64,000 nt of DNA from Boothiomyces macroporosus (lineage: Eukaryota > Chytridiomycota > Chytridiomycetes > Rhizophydiales > Terramycetaceae): the NCBI GenBank assembly GCA_027604185.1, contig JADGKB010000056.1, forward strand, positions 30,880 through 94,879. The letters run 5' to 3'. Every line of letters starts with the position of its first letter. The first letter of the stretch is position 1. The position numbers and the translations under genes were made by a program. Positions 46,755-58,400 of the stretch are shown one piece after another. The notes under the pieces are model-generated. The model searched no databases and was not told the DNA's origin. It was given only the letters and a program-made list of their open reading frames with translations.

Positions 46755-47895
46755 TTAAAACCCTATTTTATTAATATTCGTCTGTATAATATTTTCCCTA
46801 CGTTAAGCTGTATCCTTACACAACTGCGGCAACGATTGTCTTCATAAGATTAGTGTCTGTACAGCAAGTAATGTGCGAAGTGACTTTTCTTTCTTTTACG
46901 TTTGCCAAGAACTTTGAATGAAAGAACTTGATTCCTTGCGAAACACTTTGGGGCTTTCCATGATATTCCGGAAAGAAATCAACAATATTCACCTTCTTTA
47001 CTTTCTTTTCGTAGACGTCCTTCTTGTTGAAAAATATCACAAATGCCTGTTTCTTTAGGAGGGGATGCTCAATCATCTGTTCAAAGAGTACAATCGCGTC
47101 GATCATCCGATTCTTTGTTGGGTCTTCTGCTAAAGTTTGATCGTATGAAGATAGCGATACAATAAATAATATAAGGTTAACTGTGTCAAAATATTGAACC
47201 CATTGCTTGCGGTGATTCACTAACCCGCTAACATCAAAGACGTGCAGATACGTTCCTTTTTCTTTCTGTATGATAAAAGTTTCCATCGTAACACTTTGGG
47301 TAACAGTTCGTAAATTTAAAATATCTAGATAAGACGGTTTGTACCTTCATTGGTAGGAATGTAGTCCTCTTTAAAGAACCTGACATCAGAAAAGAAGCTA
47401 AATTAAACACTATAGTACTGGAATGTATTATCTGGTATAATTTCGGCTGGCAGTGATTCACTGGCTTCCAAAACATATTTTTCTTTAGCGAATTGTAATA
47501 TCAAGTGTTGTATGTTTTCGGAGTATATTCCATCGTTTTTCCTTATAAATGCAGATAGCTCTTTGTATTTCTAGTTAATTCGGACCTACTTGCAATTGCT
47601 CCTGATTTAATTTTCCCAAAAGGACAGAGATTACTGTCAAAATGTTTCTTTGAATTTGTAACGCATACTCTTTTCGTTGTGAATCCTCGAATCCAGAGCC
47701 ATGTAATATTTTCAATTGTTTTAACAGCGTAGACTTTCCACTGTCAGAAGACCCTAGTATCAGCATTTTCGGAGTATCCTGAAATCTCTCGTACTTTTTC
47801 TTCTCTTCTCTAAGAAAAGCTTCAATTTCTTTACTTATCCTACTATGAATGATTAGGAACCTCCTTTCTTCAGCTTTTGACATCTTGTCTGACAT
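46755..47895 (-). CDS. atypical G-protein alpha subunit 5
   Basis: 352 aa; introns 47571-47589, 47398-47418, 47325-47344 and 46798-46819. A stop-free 21-nt GT...AG segment near the N-terminus might be a fifth intron, giving 345 aa like copies 6 and 7. P-loop LILGSSDSGKST, switch [17 protein letters not shown], switch II FDVSGLVNHRKQW, IFFNKKDVYE, TCCTDT, tail INKIGF. It has lost the intron found at DG|KP in most other copies. Confidence 0.87.
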
Positions 47896-48014
47896 TTCCA
47901 AAAAACACACAATGAAAATAAAAATCGTCAGATATCAATAAATCCGTCGACATTTGGCATTTTAATTAATTATAAACCCCCGAGAGAGTTGGAAATATCA
48001 ACAGGGGATCTTTG

Positions 48015-49179
48015 TTATTGAACGATACCTATCCTTAGCTTCAACTTACCAATATCCCGTAAGTTATCCTTCATCACCGATGCTATCAGGTTGTTGATAA
48101 TGACTTTCATCGAGTTTGTATCTGTGCAGCAAGTTACATGGACGACCATAGCCCTGTCATTTTTTGATTGACTCAAAAACTTTTTTTTGAAGAATGAAAT
48201 TCCTCTTGAATTACTCTTGGGTTTATCTAGGATTATACGTGATTACCGGTATATTCTGGGAAATAGTCTTTTATATCCACCTTTTGTATTTTCTTTTCAT
48301 ACAGATCTTTCTTGTTCAAAAACAACACGAAAGATGGCTTGTCTAAAAGCGGGTGATTAACCATCTGTTCAAATAATACTAAAGAATCAACCATCATATT
48401 AATTGTGCTATCCTCTACCAAATATTTGTCGTATGCTGCTAGTGATGCCACAAAGAGAATTGTATGTACTTCGTCAAAATACGTCAACCAAGACTTGCGA
48501 TGATATTTTAATCCGCTCACATCATAAAACCGGATTGATTTGTTATCGATGGTGAAAACTGACTCGGATATATGCTGTGTGACTGTCCTTATGTTTAGAA
48601 TATCTATGTAAAAATAAAGATACCCAAATCTGTGGGGGAATATGAACTTGACATATACTTGGGTATATCTGCAAGGAAACTGTGTCTTAATGCAGAGTTA
48701 CTATGATATGGTATCTTGCAAGACTATATCTCCAGCGTCAAATGTTTCCAAGATATTTTTGTCTTTCCATAGAGCGGACATTGATTCAACAACTTGTGAG
48801 CTCAATGAAATATCCTGGTTTTTGGTCCAATCGTCATAAAACCGACTGAATGCCGAATATTTCTAGAGTTAGCCTTTGACTACATCTTTTTCCAGCCTCT
48901 CAGTGTTGGAGAACAGTATGTACAACGATTGAATGATGTTACCCTTGATTGCTTTAGAAAACACAGCTTTTTCTTCATCTGTGAAACCTTTTCCATGCAT
49001 TATCTTGAGCTGCTTCAGTAGTGTTGATTTTCCAGAGTCTGACGATCCAAGGATCAGAAGCTTCGGCTGCCTTTTGAATACCATATATTTTTTGCGCTCT
49101 TCGCTCAGATATTTTTCTACATTGACAGCCTTTTCTTTGCTGGATTCCCTTCCGATTAACCTATTGCTTACTGTGCCAT
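48015..49179 (-). CDS. atypical G-protein alpha subunit 6
   Basis: 345 aa; introns 49149-49171, 48863-48883, 48680-48701, 48604-48623, 48227-48246 and 48029-48049. P-loop LLILGSSDSGKST, switch I ILNIRTVTQHISESVF, switch II YDVSGLKYHRKSW, LFLNKKDLYE, TCCTDT, and a canonical-looking C-terminal helix VMKDNLRDIGIVQ. The last intron is 21 nt and stop-free, after DIG. Confidence 0.88.
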
Positions 49180-49391
49180 TTTACAAGTGGATGGGAAAGT
49201 TTACGTTCCCACCCTCAGTTTGACAATGGACAAAGGCAATCCACAACATTCGGGACCTTCTTTCGTCCCATTAAAACCTTCAACAATCTCAAGCTGGCAT
49301 ATTTGGAAAGGTAGGGTACCTAAACTTATTCTAATGGAAATATACATTTATTAAATTGATTTTCTAGAGATATTTAAAGCTAGTTTTATTG

Positions 49392-50532
49392 CTAAATTAC
49401 TCCAGCATCTCTTAGGTTTCCTTCTAAAATAGACGCACTAAAGTTAGTAGGAATTTACAGCATGGTCTCAAGTACAACTTGCATCGAACTTGTATCAGTT
49501 GCACAAGTTATATGGCAAACTATCGACTTTTTGCCCTTGATTTGAGAAAGGAATTTCTTTTTAATAAATGTCACTCCTTTGGACGCGCTGTGGGGTTTAT
49601 CTACATTTTAAATGCAAATACCTGTATATTCCGGGAAGAAGCTGTTCAACGGAACTACTTTTATCTTTTTTTCGTATATATCTTTCTTGTTGAAAAACAA
49701 AACAAAGTTTGGAGTCGACAAAATGGGGTTGTTGATTACTTGTTCAAACAGCACGAGTGAGTCCACCATCATATTTATCGTAGAATCTTCAGCAAGGAAT
49801 TGGTCGTATGAAGCGAGAGACATTACAAATAGGACTGTCTGGACATCATCGAAATAGCTGAGCCACGTCTTCCGGTGGTGGATTAAACCACTGACATCAA
49901 AAAATCTAACAATCTTTTTTTTAATAGTGAATATTGTTTCTGAAACATGCTGCGTAACTGTTCTGAGCATTAGAATATCATCATTATTAGGTATATACGA
50001 TTCGTTTAAATACTTTTCTGTGCTGTCCAAGAAACTGCTATTAATTAAACATACTGTGGCATAGTGTCCGGTATTCTCACCTGCTGTTTCTTTAGCGTTT
50101 CCTGTATAGCAGGATCTTTCCATAATTCGGCAACAGTATCTACAATGGTCGATGGTATATGCATTTCCTTTTCTTGCCAGCATTCGCAAAAGTCAAGAAA
50201 CTCGGTGTATTTCTAAGTAAATGAGTATTTGCCTCTTTATCGATGGATTCGGTCCCGCTGAGCAACTGAAACATACCTGTCAAAATATTATCTCGTATTC
50301 CTTGCGCCGCTTGCTTCTTTTCTTCGTCAGTGAACCCATTCCCATGCATAATTTTCATTTGCTTTAGTAATGTAGATTTGCCAGAGTCCGAGGACCCCAA
50401 GATTAGCAATTTCGGTTGCATTTTGTACTCTAAATAGGCCTTCTTTTCATTCTTTAGGTAAGTCTCTAATTTAAAATGGTTCTTTTTCTGCGATTGTTCG
50501 CTATCGTTATCTACAGATTACTTTTCAGCCAT
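49392..50532 (-). CDS. atypical G-protein alpha subunit 7
   Basis: 345 aa; introns 50501-50521, 50213-50232, 50035-50054, 49601-49621 and 49438-49458. The second intron starts with GC (GCAAAT...TTAG). P-loop LLILGSSDSGKST, switch I LMLRTVTQHVSETIF, switch II FDVSGLIHHRKTW, LFFNKKDIYE. It alone keeps the canonical TCATDT guanine-binding motif. The C-terminus SILEGNLRDAGVI is very like classical G-alpha receptor-coupling tails. The ATG at 50532 faces, and may overlap, the 5' end of the RibD-like gene. Confidence 0.88.
50213..50232 (-). other. GC-AG intron in G-alpha 7
   Basis: 20-nt intron GCAAAT...ACTTAG at the position where the paralogues have GT-AG or GT-GG/TG introns. Splicing gives KE|KYTEFLDF, aligned with the others. 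Confidence 0.75.
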
Positions 50533-50606
50533 TGAGGGAGTGGGAAAATATTGATGATTATTTGTTGCGTTCTAACAATGACAAAATTTGGCTAATTTTA
50601 ACCCAA

Positions 50607-51487
50607 ATGAAAATCACCCCCAGAATTGGCGAATTCAATGATCCCCACATATCGATTCGTGAAATCAAAGAGTTTTATCATTTGGATGAATTGAATTCTG
50701 ATGAAAGTTATCCTTACTCGTGGTCCAATTCAATTGTAACCATGGATGGAGTTTTAAGTTTCATGGAGGAGGGTTACGCAGTCGAGTAAACCATTACTTA
50801 CTTAGCGCTGTAGGTTTGAAGCATATTCAGGAAATTAAACCGTATCAATTGGCAGACTTTAGATTGTTGAATGCAGGATGGGCATATGCAGACGCCGTGT
50901 TAATATCGGGAGAAATAATCAGATCGGAAATGTCAGCTGGATGTTTTGTTGTATTCGATGATTTATTAGAACTGAGGAAAGAGCTGGGCAAGTCTACTAC
51001 CCAGCCAATTCAATGTGTGGTTTCGAAAGAGTGCGTGTTCCCCCTGGACCGCCCTATATTTCAAACGGCAGATGCATTAGTTAATGTGTTTACTACTCAT
51101 TCCGGGAAAGCTAGCTTGGAAAAGGCTCTGGAACGAGCGTCAATAGAAGCTAAAGTTCAAATCTTTGCCAGCGATTCCATTGAAATGGATTGGGTATATA
51201 GACAGATGAAACTGTTAGGAATCGATTATTTGGATGTTAGCAGTGGTGGCAAAGTGATTCGATCATTAATTGGGTGTGGATTATTGCGTGAAATTAGAAA
51301 GACAGTAAGCGGGCAGTATGCCGGTCCGTTAAATTCCCAGATGGAAAAAAGACCAAGGTTATTTGATGAATCTTGTGATGTTAATTTCCATCCTTCGTAC
51401 TCCCCTTTGATATATTGGAAGGGGATACGATTAATGGGAGAACACTTTATTTTTCACCGCGGATTAATAGAGTATCGTCATATTTGA
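50607..51487 (+). CDS. RibD C-terminal-domain (pyrimidine) reductase-like protein
   Basis: 286 aa from ATG 50607; one 20-nt intron (50786-50805). NSIVTMDGVLSF, LRxxADAVL-type WAYADAVLISGEIIRSE and SSGGKVIRSLIGCGLLREIR match the RibD_C/dihydrofolate-reductase-like fold used in riboflavin biosynthesis (2,5-diamino-6-ribosylamino-pyrimidinone reductase) and relatives. The frame stays open upstream. A possible first exon ATG 50476-50505 (MVLFLRLFAI) joined by a 23-nt intron 50506-50528 would give 322 aa and a mitochondrial-type start, but would overlap the G-alpha 7 coding start. Exact substrate unknown. Confidence 0.65.
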
Positions 51488-51614
51488 ATTATTTCCTTTT
51501 AAAGTCTCCATTCTTGTCAAAGATGTGTTTCTTTGCAGGCAAAGAATTTTGGTAAGCAATGAATATGCGAGTACTATAAAACCTGAGTTAATCCCAACGC
51601 CTCGTAAATAGAAA

Positions 51615-52556
51615 ATGGTCTGTATCCCATTCCTTTTGGTTTCCTTTGTTCTTGGTTACTGCAAAGAAAGTGTCTATTGTGTCTATGGGGCTGCACGAGA
51701 AAGCTCTTTAACCATTACTGTTCATAGTTCAGCCAAAGGTTGGTCGGCAGTTGGAAATGGCAAGAGTATGCTCAACGCTGACTTGTTTGTAGCTTTCAGG
51801 AATGACTCGGGTGGTTATGTTGTTGTGCAATCCTTGGCAAATGCGTATGGTCTTCCAATGCAAACACCCAATCCTGTTGCAAAGATAGTTGACTTGGCTA
51901 TTCCTGCTCCTTCTTGGGCAAGCATGGCATATTCTTTTTCAGTTCCAAGGGATAAATTCAGTAACAACTACTTTTCGTTTGCTTGCTCTGACCATAATCC
52001 TCAAGGCGACTATAAAATGATAAAGAAACACGAATTTGCTGAAGCTGCAGACCAGTCCATTATTAGCCATGGCTCTTATTTGACTCATAACAACCAAACG
52101 GTAACTGGATCGACACTGGCTTCTACTGTAGTTACTTCAACCTTAAATGAAATCCCCCAAACAATAGTTGCTCCAACAAAAACCACTCCAGTTGCTTCTA
52201 ATACTTCGACTGATGAAGCATATGCGGCTTATCCTGCTTTTAGTTCAACTTCAATCAGTGGGCAATTTGCTGCTACCACACTTGCCCAATATCCCAAAGC
52301 CGCTACTGCAATTCCTGTTCCCACAGTAACTATTACCGCTGTAACTGCGGTAGGGAGCTCAAGTCAACTAAACTATGCTACATTGGCTTCTATACGCCCA
52401 AGTGATGCAGAGTCCATTATGGCGACAAGTTCCGAGGATTCCTCTCCTACAAAAAGCGATATTCCCATTGCTCAAGATTCCGCAATTTATCCCCTTCCTG
52501 CATCCACAGTGGCTATTTCACCTGCTGGACACACAAAGTGCAAGTCCGAACAATAA
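51615..52556 (+). CDS. secreted DOMON-domain protein
   Basis: 313 aa, intronless. Signal peptide MVCIPFLLVSFVLGYC. Residues 20-155 read as a DOMON (haem- or sugar-binding beta sandwich) domain: GWSAVGNGKSMLNADLFVAF, then YSFSVPRDKF and FACSDHNPQGDY. A Ser/Thr/Ala/Pro-rich, presumably O-glycosylated tail follows (SNTSTDEAYAAYPAF). No second membrane segment or oxidoreductase partner domain is seen. Fungal DOMON proteins are often extracellular redox partners; the role here is unproven. Its stop is only 9 nt before the next gene's ATG. Confidence 0.75.
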   Translation: MVCIPFLLVSFVLGYCKESVYCVYGAARESSLTITVHSSAKGWSAVGNGKSMLNADLFVAFRNDSGGYVVVQSLANAYGLPMQTPNPVAKIVDLAIPAPSWASMAYSFSVPRDKFSNNYFSFACSDHNPQGDYKMIKKHEFAEAADQSIISHGSYLTHNNQTVTGSTLASTVVTSTLNEIPQTIVAPTKTTPVASNTSTDEAYAAYPAFSSTSISGQFAATTLAQYPKAATAIPVPTVTITAVTAVGSSSQLNYATLASIRPSDAESIMATSSEDSSPTKSDIPIAQDSAIYPLPASTVAISPAGHTKCKSEQ

Positions 52557-52565
52557 AAATTGTTT

Positions 52566-55041
52566 ATGAATCTAGTTTTTTGTTCCACAGGGTTATCAGA
52601 AGAAACTAAAGTAAGAGGGAATTAAACAGACGAAAATTGAAGTTATAGCGAGGAGCTTTCGGGCAAAGTATTCAGGACCTTTTACGACGAAAGTTACCCA
52701 TCTGATAGCAGTGTCTGCAGGGTCTGAGAAATATCTGGTATTTGAGCTTAATGTAGGCTGCGAAGCGATTAGGTATTCCCATCCTGTCTCCAAGTACCGG
52801 ATTGTTAATCTAGATTGGCTGATAGACAACGAAGACTGCAGTTTGATGGACCTCTTGGGCAGGACTGAAGGCTATGAGATCAAGGAATTGTCTGGATTCG
52901 TCATATCAACCACAGGATTCCAATCATCCGAGCTGAAAGAAATTGTCCCGATCATCAAACAAAAAGGAGGTTTCCAACATTAACCAAGGCCAATACTCTC
53001 CTAATTTATCCTCATCAACCACCCACCTTATTACAAAATCATTGACTCATGACTCTGAAAAACTAAAGGCAGCTAGAAAGTGGAATATTACAATCAAAGA
53101 AAAAGACTGGATCTTGGCAAAGCCGGAATTATATTTGGAGAACCATTATTTCTATTTTGGTGAAGGATTTGAAACTTCTCTAAGTAAATATTTGAAAACA
53201 ATCATCAGAGAAGGAGGAGGAAATTTCATGAACCAGTTTGGCTCGATAGTAACGCACTTTATAATATCCGGGAGCGAACCAACTTTGCAAGACAAGGAGC
53301 TGATGAGGTGATCATTTGTTAATTTAGGGATGCGTAATTAAACTCTAAGTTAGATTTCCAGTAATAGTAAATTACAAGTGGTTGAGTGAGTGTTTTATAA
53401 CAAAAACGCTTCTCGATTACCAGAAATGGTTACCCCAAGGACCAACTCCCTCTGGAAAGATTATTTTGGAAAAGAAGCCCAAAGTATTTGCTGGAATGCA
53501 TTTCCATGTGACAGGATTTCACGAATCTGAGGTAACAAATTACTAAAAAGAAACTGTTGATTCAAAAGGGCATAATCGATCAAGGGGGACAGATATCAGA
53601 TGATGGCATCATCATTTCTCCTTTTGCCTCAAAGAATGCGCTTGACAGCAAGACAGAGTTTTGGATTGAAAAATGCATCCAAGAGGAAAAGCTAATCACC
53701 GATAATTCAGTGCTTTATAACCCTACACAGTATGATCTGCCCATAATGGAATTCAAGGATTTTAAATTTGGGATAAGCGGTTTTCAGGAAATTGAAAGAC
53801 TATGGATAAAAAGAATCATAAATTTAATGGGTGCAGAAGTAACAGAAACTTTTTCTAGGACAAACACACATTTGATATGGACGGAAACCCCCTCGCAAAA
53901 GTCAAAAATGGCTCAAAAGTGGAAAATTCCTCTGATAAAGATAGACTGGATTTACGATATTTTAGAATATGTACAACTAGCTAACATAGGGATTCGCAAT
54001 AGAAAGAAATGTTAAGCGAAATACATTACATCCTGATGGTAGAATATTTTAATATTAGGCTCTTTAAAATTAAAATATTCTGCTGATTTACCCAATATAT
54101 CACAAACAAAGAAGATACCGAAAGCCCCAGAATCTAATCCGACCAATTCGCAGTGTTCGCCTCCGTCCGAAGGAGACTGTCCCCAAATTAATTTTGGGAG
54201 CTTTGCACTTGATCCAGACACGAATGAATCGGTGGACTTGAATGCCTTGAACGAAACGCTTGAAAATTTGCAAAATATTGTTCCAGAAAGTAAATCCATA
54301 AAAAGAAGATATAATGAAGTATCTGATGACGCATCAATTCATTCCAATGTTGGAAAAATCAGTTACTTGACCAATAATTCAAGCCCCAGGGACAGACTTT
54401 TTGAATCAAATACGCTCAAAAAGCCAAAGACGGCAAAATGCTTCTTTCTTTTCTCTGGAGTGTCATCTAGCGTCAAGGCTGCGCTTGCACAGAAAATCGC
54501 AGTGTTTGATGGTGAATTACTAAATTCTTCAACGTGGGATAGTAGGTGTACTCATCTGATAGTGGAGTCACCTATGCACACAGAGAAATTCCTGTCAGCC
54601 TGTGCAAGTGGAGCGTGGATTCTCAGTCCCCAATTTATCGTTGACTGTGCTTCTAAAAATGCGTTGGTGGATGAAGAGAATTATCAGCTTGAAGGTACAT
54701 TTATTTTGAGAAAGGGGAATCGGGGAAAATAGCCAGATTTTGGAAGAAGCAATTTATCACGACTGGAAAGAAAATATTCCAAGGTTGGAATGTTTTGATT
54801 AAGCTGAACAATGAACGCAAAGCAAATTATAAAAGGTTATTGGAAGCTGGTGGTGCCGTTTGCTTTGATGAGCTTTCGCAAATAAAGAAAAAGGTATTCA
54901 CAACTAACGTAGAATACCAAGCTATTGGTCTTGGTTGATAAAATAGATGAAGAGGAAAAATATTCAAAGCCGGTGACAACTGTACAGGAAGCGACATTTA
55001 TTACTAATTATATCACCACTTGCTTTCAGCCACAGAAATAA
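52566..55041 (+). CDS. multi-BRCT checkpoint protein (TopBP1/Dpb11/Rad4 family)
   Basis: Scaffold for replication initiation and the DNA-damage checkpoint. Nine introns (52611-52629, 52970-52988, 53308-53327, 53334-53353, 53532-53550, 53971-53989, 54039-54058, 54695-54714, 54894-54912) leave 767 codons (766 aa). BRCT1 starts FCSTGLSEETKTKIEVIA with VTHLIAVSAGSEKY; BRCT2 has THLITKS and KDWILAKPELYL; further BRCTs have GMHFHVTGF, DQGGQIS, GISGFQEIERLWIKRII with THLIWTE, and FFLFSGVSSSV with CTHLIVESPMHTEKFLSACA. The end (RFWKKQFITTGKK, FQGWNVLIKLNN, YKRLLEAGGA) matches the TopBP1 C-terminus. Exon 53328-53333 is 6 nt. Confidence 0.87.
53328..53333 (+). other. possible 6-nt micro-exon in the BRCT gene
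   Basis: GGATGC lies between two 20-nt GT...AG introns and adds Asp-Ala in frame (ELMR-DA-FPVIV). A single 46-nt intron would also keep the frame, but no other intron in the window exceeds 23 nt. Confidence 0.55.
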
Positions 55042-55480
55042 AACTATATGATATATTAATATTATTATTCATTAAAACAATAAAGAGAAGTATATTTTAT
55101 TACTGTTTTATACCATGAGCCACTGTTATTGTTTACCATATTAATCTCTTATTTCAACAAGTTCAACGTTCATATGGAACAGGCGATAATTTTCAATTAA
55201 AGTTATGAAATTACAAGGTATACCTCAAATTTAAAGTGTAAGTGGTGGTGTTACAATTTACTGACTGGTCTATAATCTATTCCAGATGGAATTAAGGGTG
55301 CATCTCAGCAGCATCCAAGTATAATCACCAGCATACTATAAATTAAACATCCTTATCAACAATTACAACACCGATATTGCTCGATCAATCTTTATCTGGA
55401 GCCTAATTAAACCCGTGAAATTTAAAGTCAATGTTTTTGGGCATGTAATATATTTTTTACTGTACATTTTTAAATTTTGT
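55042..55480. other. convergent AT-rich spacer of 439 nt
   Basis: Lies between the BRCT gene and exportin-T 3' ends. Very AT-rich (for example AATATTATTATTCATT). No ORF, RNA or clear repeat recognised. Confidence 0.4.
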
Positions 55481-58400
55481 TCAACTTTGAAACCCTCCAT
55501 TATGGTTGTGATGCAGGTTGTGAGTAAAATGTCTATGGTTAAGTATAATTACGTGAAGGTATTTTTTAAAAGTCTTTTTGTCAAGTTGCTCTAGTGCGGT
55601 AATGAATTGATTTCCCAGAGTTGGATTACAAGCGATTGAAGGGAAGAAAGTGTTGGATAAATATTCAAGATATTGGCGTCCCAACACCTGATAGGCGGTT
55701 TTCAACAATTGAGCCAACTCGCCCAGTAAAACTATGCTTTGTCCATCATTCATGTTGAAACCGGGCTTCATTGGGATTGAAAAGGTGGTAGGGATGATCT
55801 GCTCATAAATAAATGCGTCAAATCCAGGAAGTGGCTCTCTCTTCAGAGGCTCTCGGACTTTAAGAGTAGCTCCTTTCTTTTTTTCTTCTGGCTGCTCTTG
55901 AATAGTATTACCAAGTCCTCCCCAACAGAAAACCATCTTTGTTAACAGAGACACTGCCAATTTTTGGGCTGGAAGGTCTGAAAATCTATCAAAACAGGCC
56001 AGGATAGCAGAAAGGGTAGAGTTTAGCTCAGAGATGTTTTCTAAGGTTATGTGACAGTTACCAGGGCAAGTTAGGACATCATTTAGTTGGGCATTAAACA
56101 ATGTTGTGATTAATGTCAAATCGGCTTTTCGAAGATTTAAAAGGTTCAAGGCGTCGTCAGTTCCTACAGGAGGTTGTAAAAGAAAATACGAAATCTTTTC
56201 TCGGAGTGGTTTCCATACTCCTTTCAATATAATTTCAACCGATTGTTGGAATTTGTAGATAGTTAGGCCAATGAATGGAAGAAAGTCTATGATTTCTATT
56301 GCAGTCTCACTTGAAAGCAAACCGGAAGATAAGAACGCTGGAATAAATTCGAGCAGTTCTGGTCCCATGCATCCTGTCATTCTTTGCAAAGCAAAACGAC
56401 TCTAACTTTTAATCAATATAATACTGCTTCTCTAATTTGAGGATAAGTGTTAAACTTTCGCAGAACAATAAGAATCCCTTGAATTGTAGTATTGAAAGGG
56501 CTTCTCCATATTTCAGGATTGTAGTTTGCCATATCCTTCGTCTTTTCAAATTCTGGAAACCCTGAAATTAACAAAGTAAAACCTTTGCTAATACCACCAA
56601 TGGCGCTGATTAGATCTGACAGCTCCGCAATATATATTTCATTCAACTGCGTAGTTTCAGAGTGATGCATGATTTCTTCGATTTTCTGTAAAAGAGGTAT
56701 CATCACAAGCTAACTTAATAAAGAGCTTACCGTCAACAGTTCGCCTTGTCTCTGAGGGGCAATAGTGTCTATAGAAATTAGATAACCAACGGCCTCAAAT
56801 AAATAAATTTGACTTTCGAAATCATTTGATACACTGGGATCATTTGCAAGCGGTAAAATCCGCTGCTTTATCACCAATAATTCAGTTAATGCCGAAAGAA
56901 TACTCTCAACATATTGCCCAAGAAACTGTCGTAAAAGTTTGACAAATCTTAGGAACAAATAATTAACTCTTAATCTAATTGATTTCACGGGATGAAACAG
57001 ACCTCTATGTGTTAGCTGGGGTTTACCTGGCATCTAAGAATGATTGCAAAACTTCTGGTAGGTAATTTTGCCGCTGTTCAAAGAACTGGCCATATCTAAA
57101 AACAATTTCAAAATAAATGGATGGTATAGATGGATGGGGAAATGATGAAAGACCTTTAGGTTAATATTGGCTTACCAGAGTCTATTAGCTTGGAGATCAG
57201 CAATCCGATAGGGGTATATTCCCCATTACTGTCAATAAATACCGGCGGGCCTTTCCCTACTTTTGCTTCAACAAAGATATAGAGTAGGTACATTGCTCCT
57301 TCAATATCAAACCAGTTTAGACTTGCAAAACCAGTGGTCATTTTGGCATTGATTGCGGAATCAAAAACCTGCAATACTATTTCCGAGATACATCTGGTGT
57401 ATAGCTCTTCGTCTATCGCCGCAACTGACTCGGTGTAAATCTTTACAGCCTACATTAAATGATTGTTTTACTTTACGCATTTCCGTAAAAGAAGCTTCAT
57501 CCTCTCCAGAATCCTCCTTTATTCGGTATTCTGCCTCGGGGTCATATTTTAGTTTGGCAACCAAAGAATGTAACAGGGCCGCTAAACTCTCTTGCGGGAT
57601 TCCTTCCACATTCAAGCGTTTTAGCCTTTTCAAAAGCAACAAGTAACTCCCAAGGAACGGGAAAAGAGCGCTTGTCGTTTCATCGTGTTCACTTGAAATG
57701 TATTTTAGCAAGTAAGAAAACAATGCTGCTAAATACTGGATGGCAGTGTATTTGTCGTGATCGGAAGAATTTGTATCGTCGTAGCTGTGGCAAAGTTCTA
57801 ATCCTACATTGTTTATCAATTTTGCCACTTGTTCATCAAACTCCTGATCTTCATTAAAATTCAAGTTTGATAATATAGTAAACACATTCAACATCTGAAT
57901 CATTTTTAGTTTATCCGATGATTTCATCCCCTTGAGCATCATGTTTGACAAGCATTCGCAAGCTGGTATTCGAAGCTTTTGTACACTGAATGATTCAAAC
58001 AAAATTGAAATGAACTTTGGATGCAATATAAGATTGATATCTACCCACGATACATACAATCCAAATAATTTCAAGCAGGCGGCTGATATTTCGAGATTTG
58101 ATTGATAGACAGTGGATAAAATGGTCAGCCATGTGTCTATTAATCGGGGAACAACTGCTTCTCTCATGGTATCCTTAATCAGTGTATTCCTCGATAAATC
58201 ATCCTGACTTCTATTTATGAGCAAACAAACAACTTCCTCGTCTATTGTAATCAAAATTTGTAAGAAAGGCAGCAGTCCTTTTGGGTCATCAATCAATAAA
58301 AACAATTCATCGAAAAATGCTGGCCATTGATTTGGATATTGATTTCGAAACAAAAGTACAATCAGAACATACAGCTTGTTCCGCAGGTAATACGGATAAT

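Noticed and set aside
54695..54735. Apparent frameshift in the BRCT gene near a GGGG run
   Set aside because: A 20-nt GT...AG intron at 54695-54714 restores the frame and the TopBP1-like C-terminus; total codons then divide by three.
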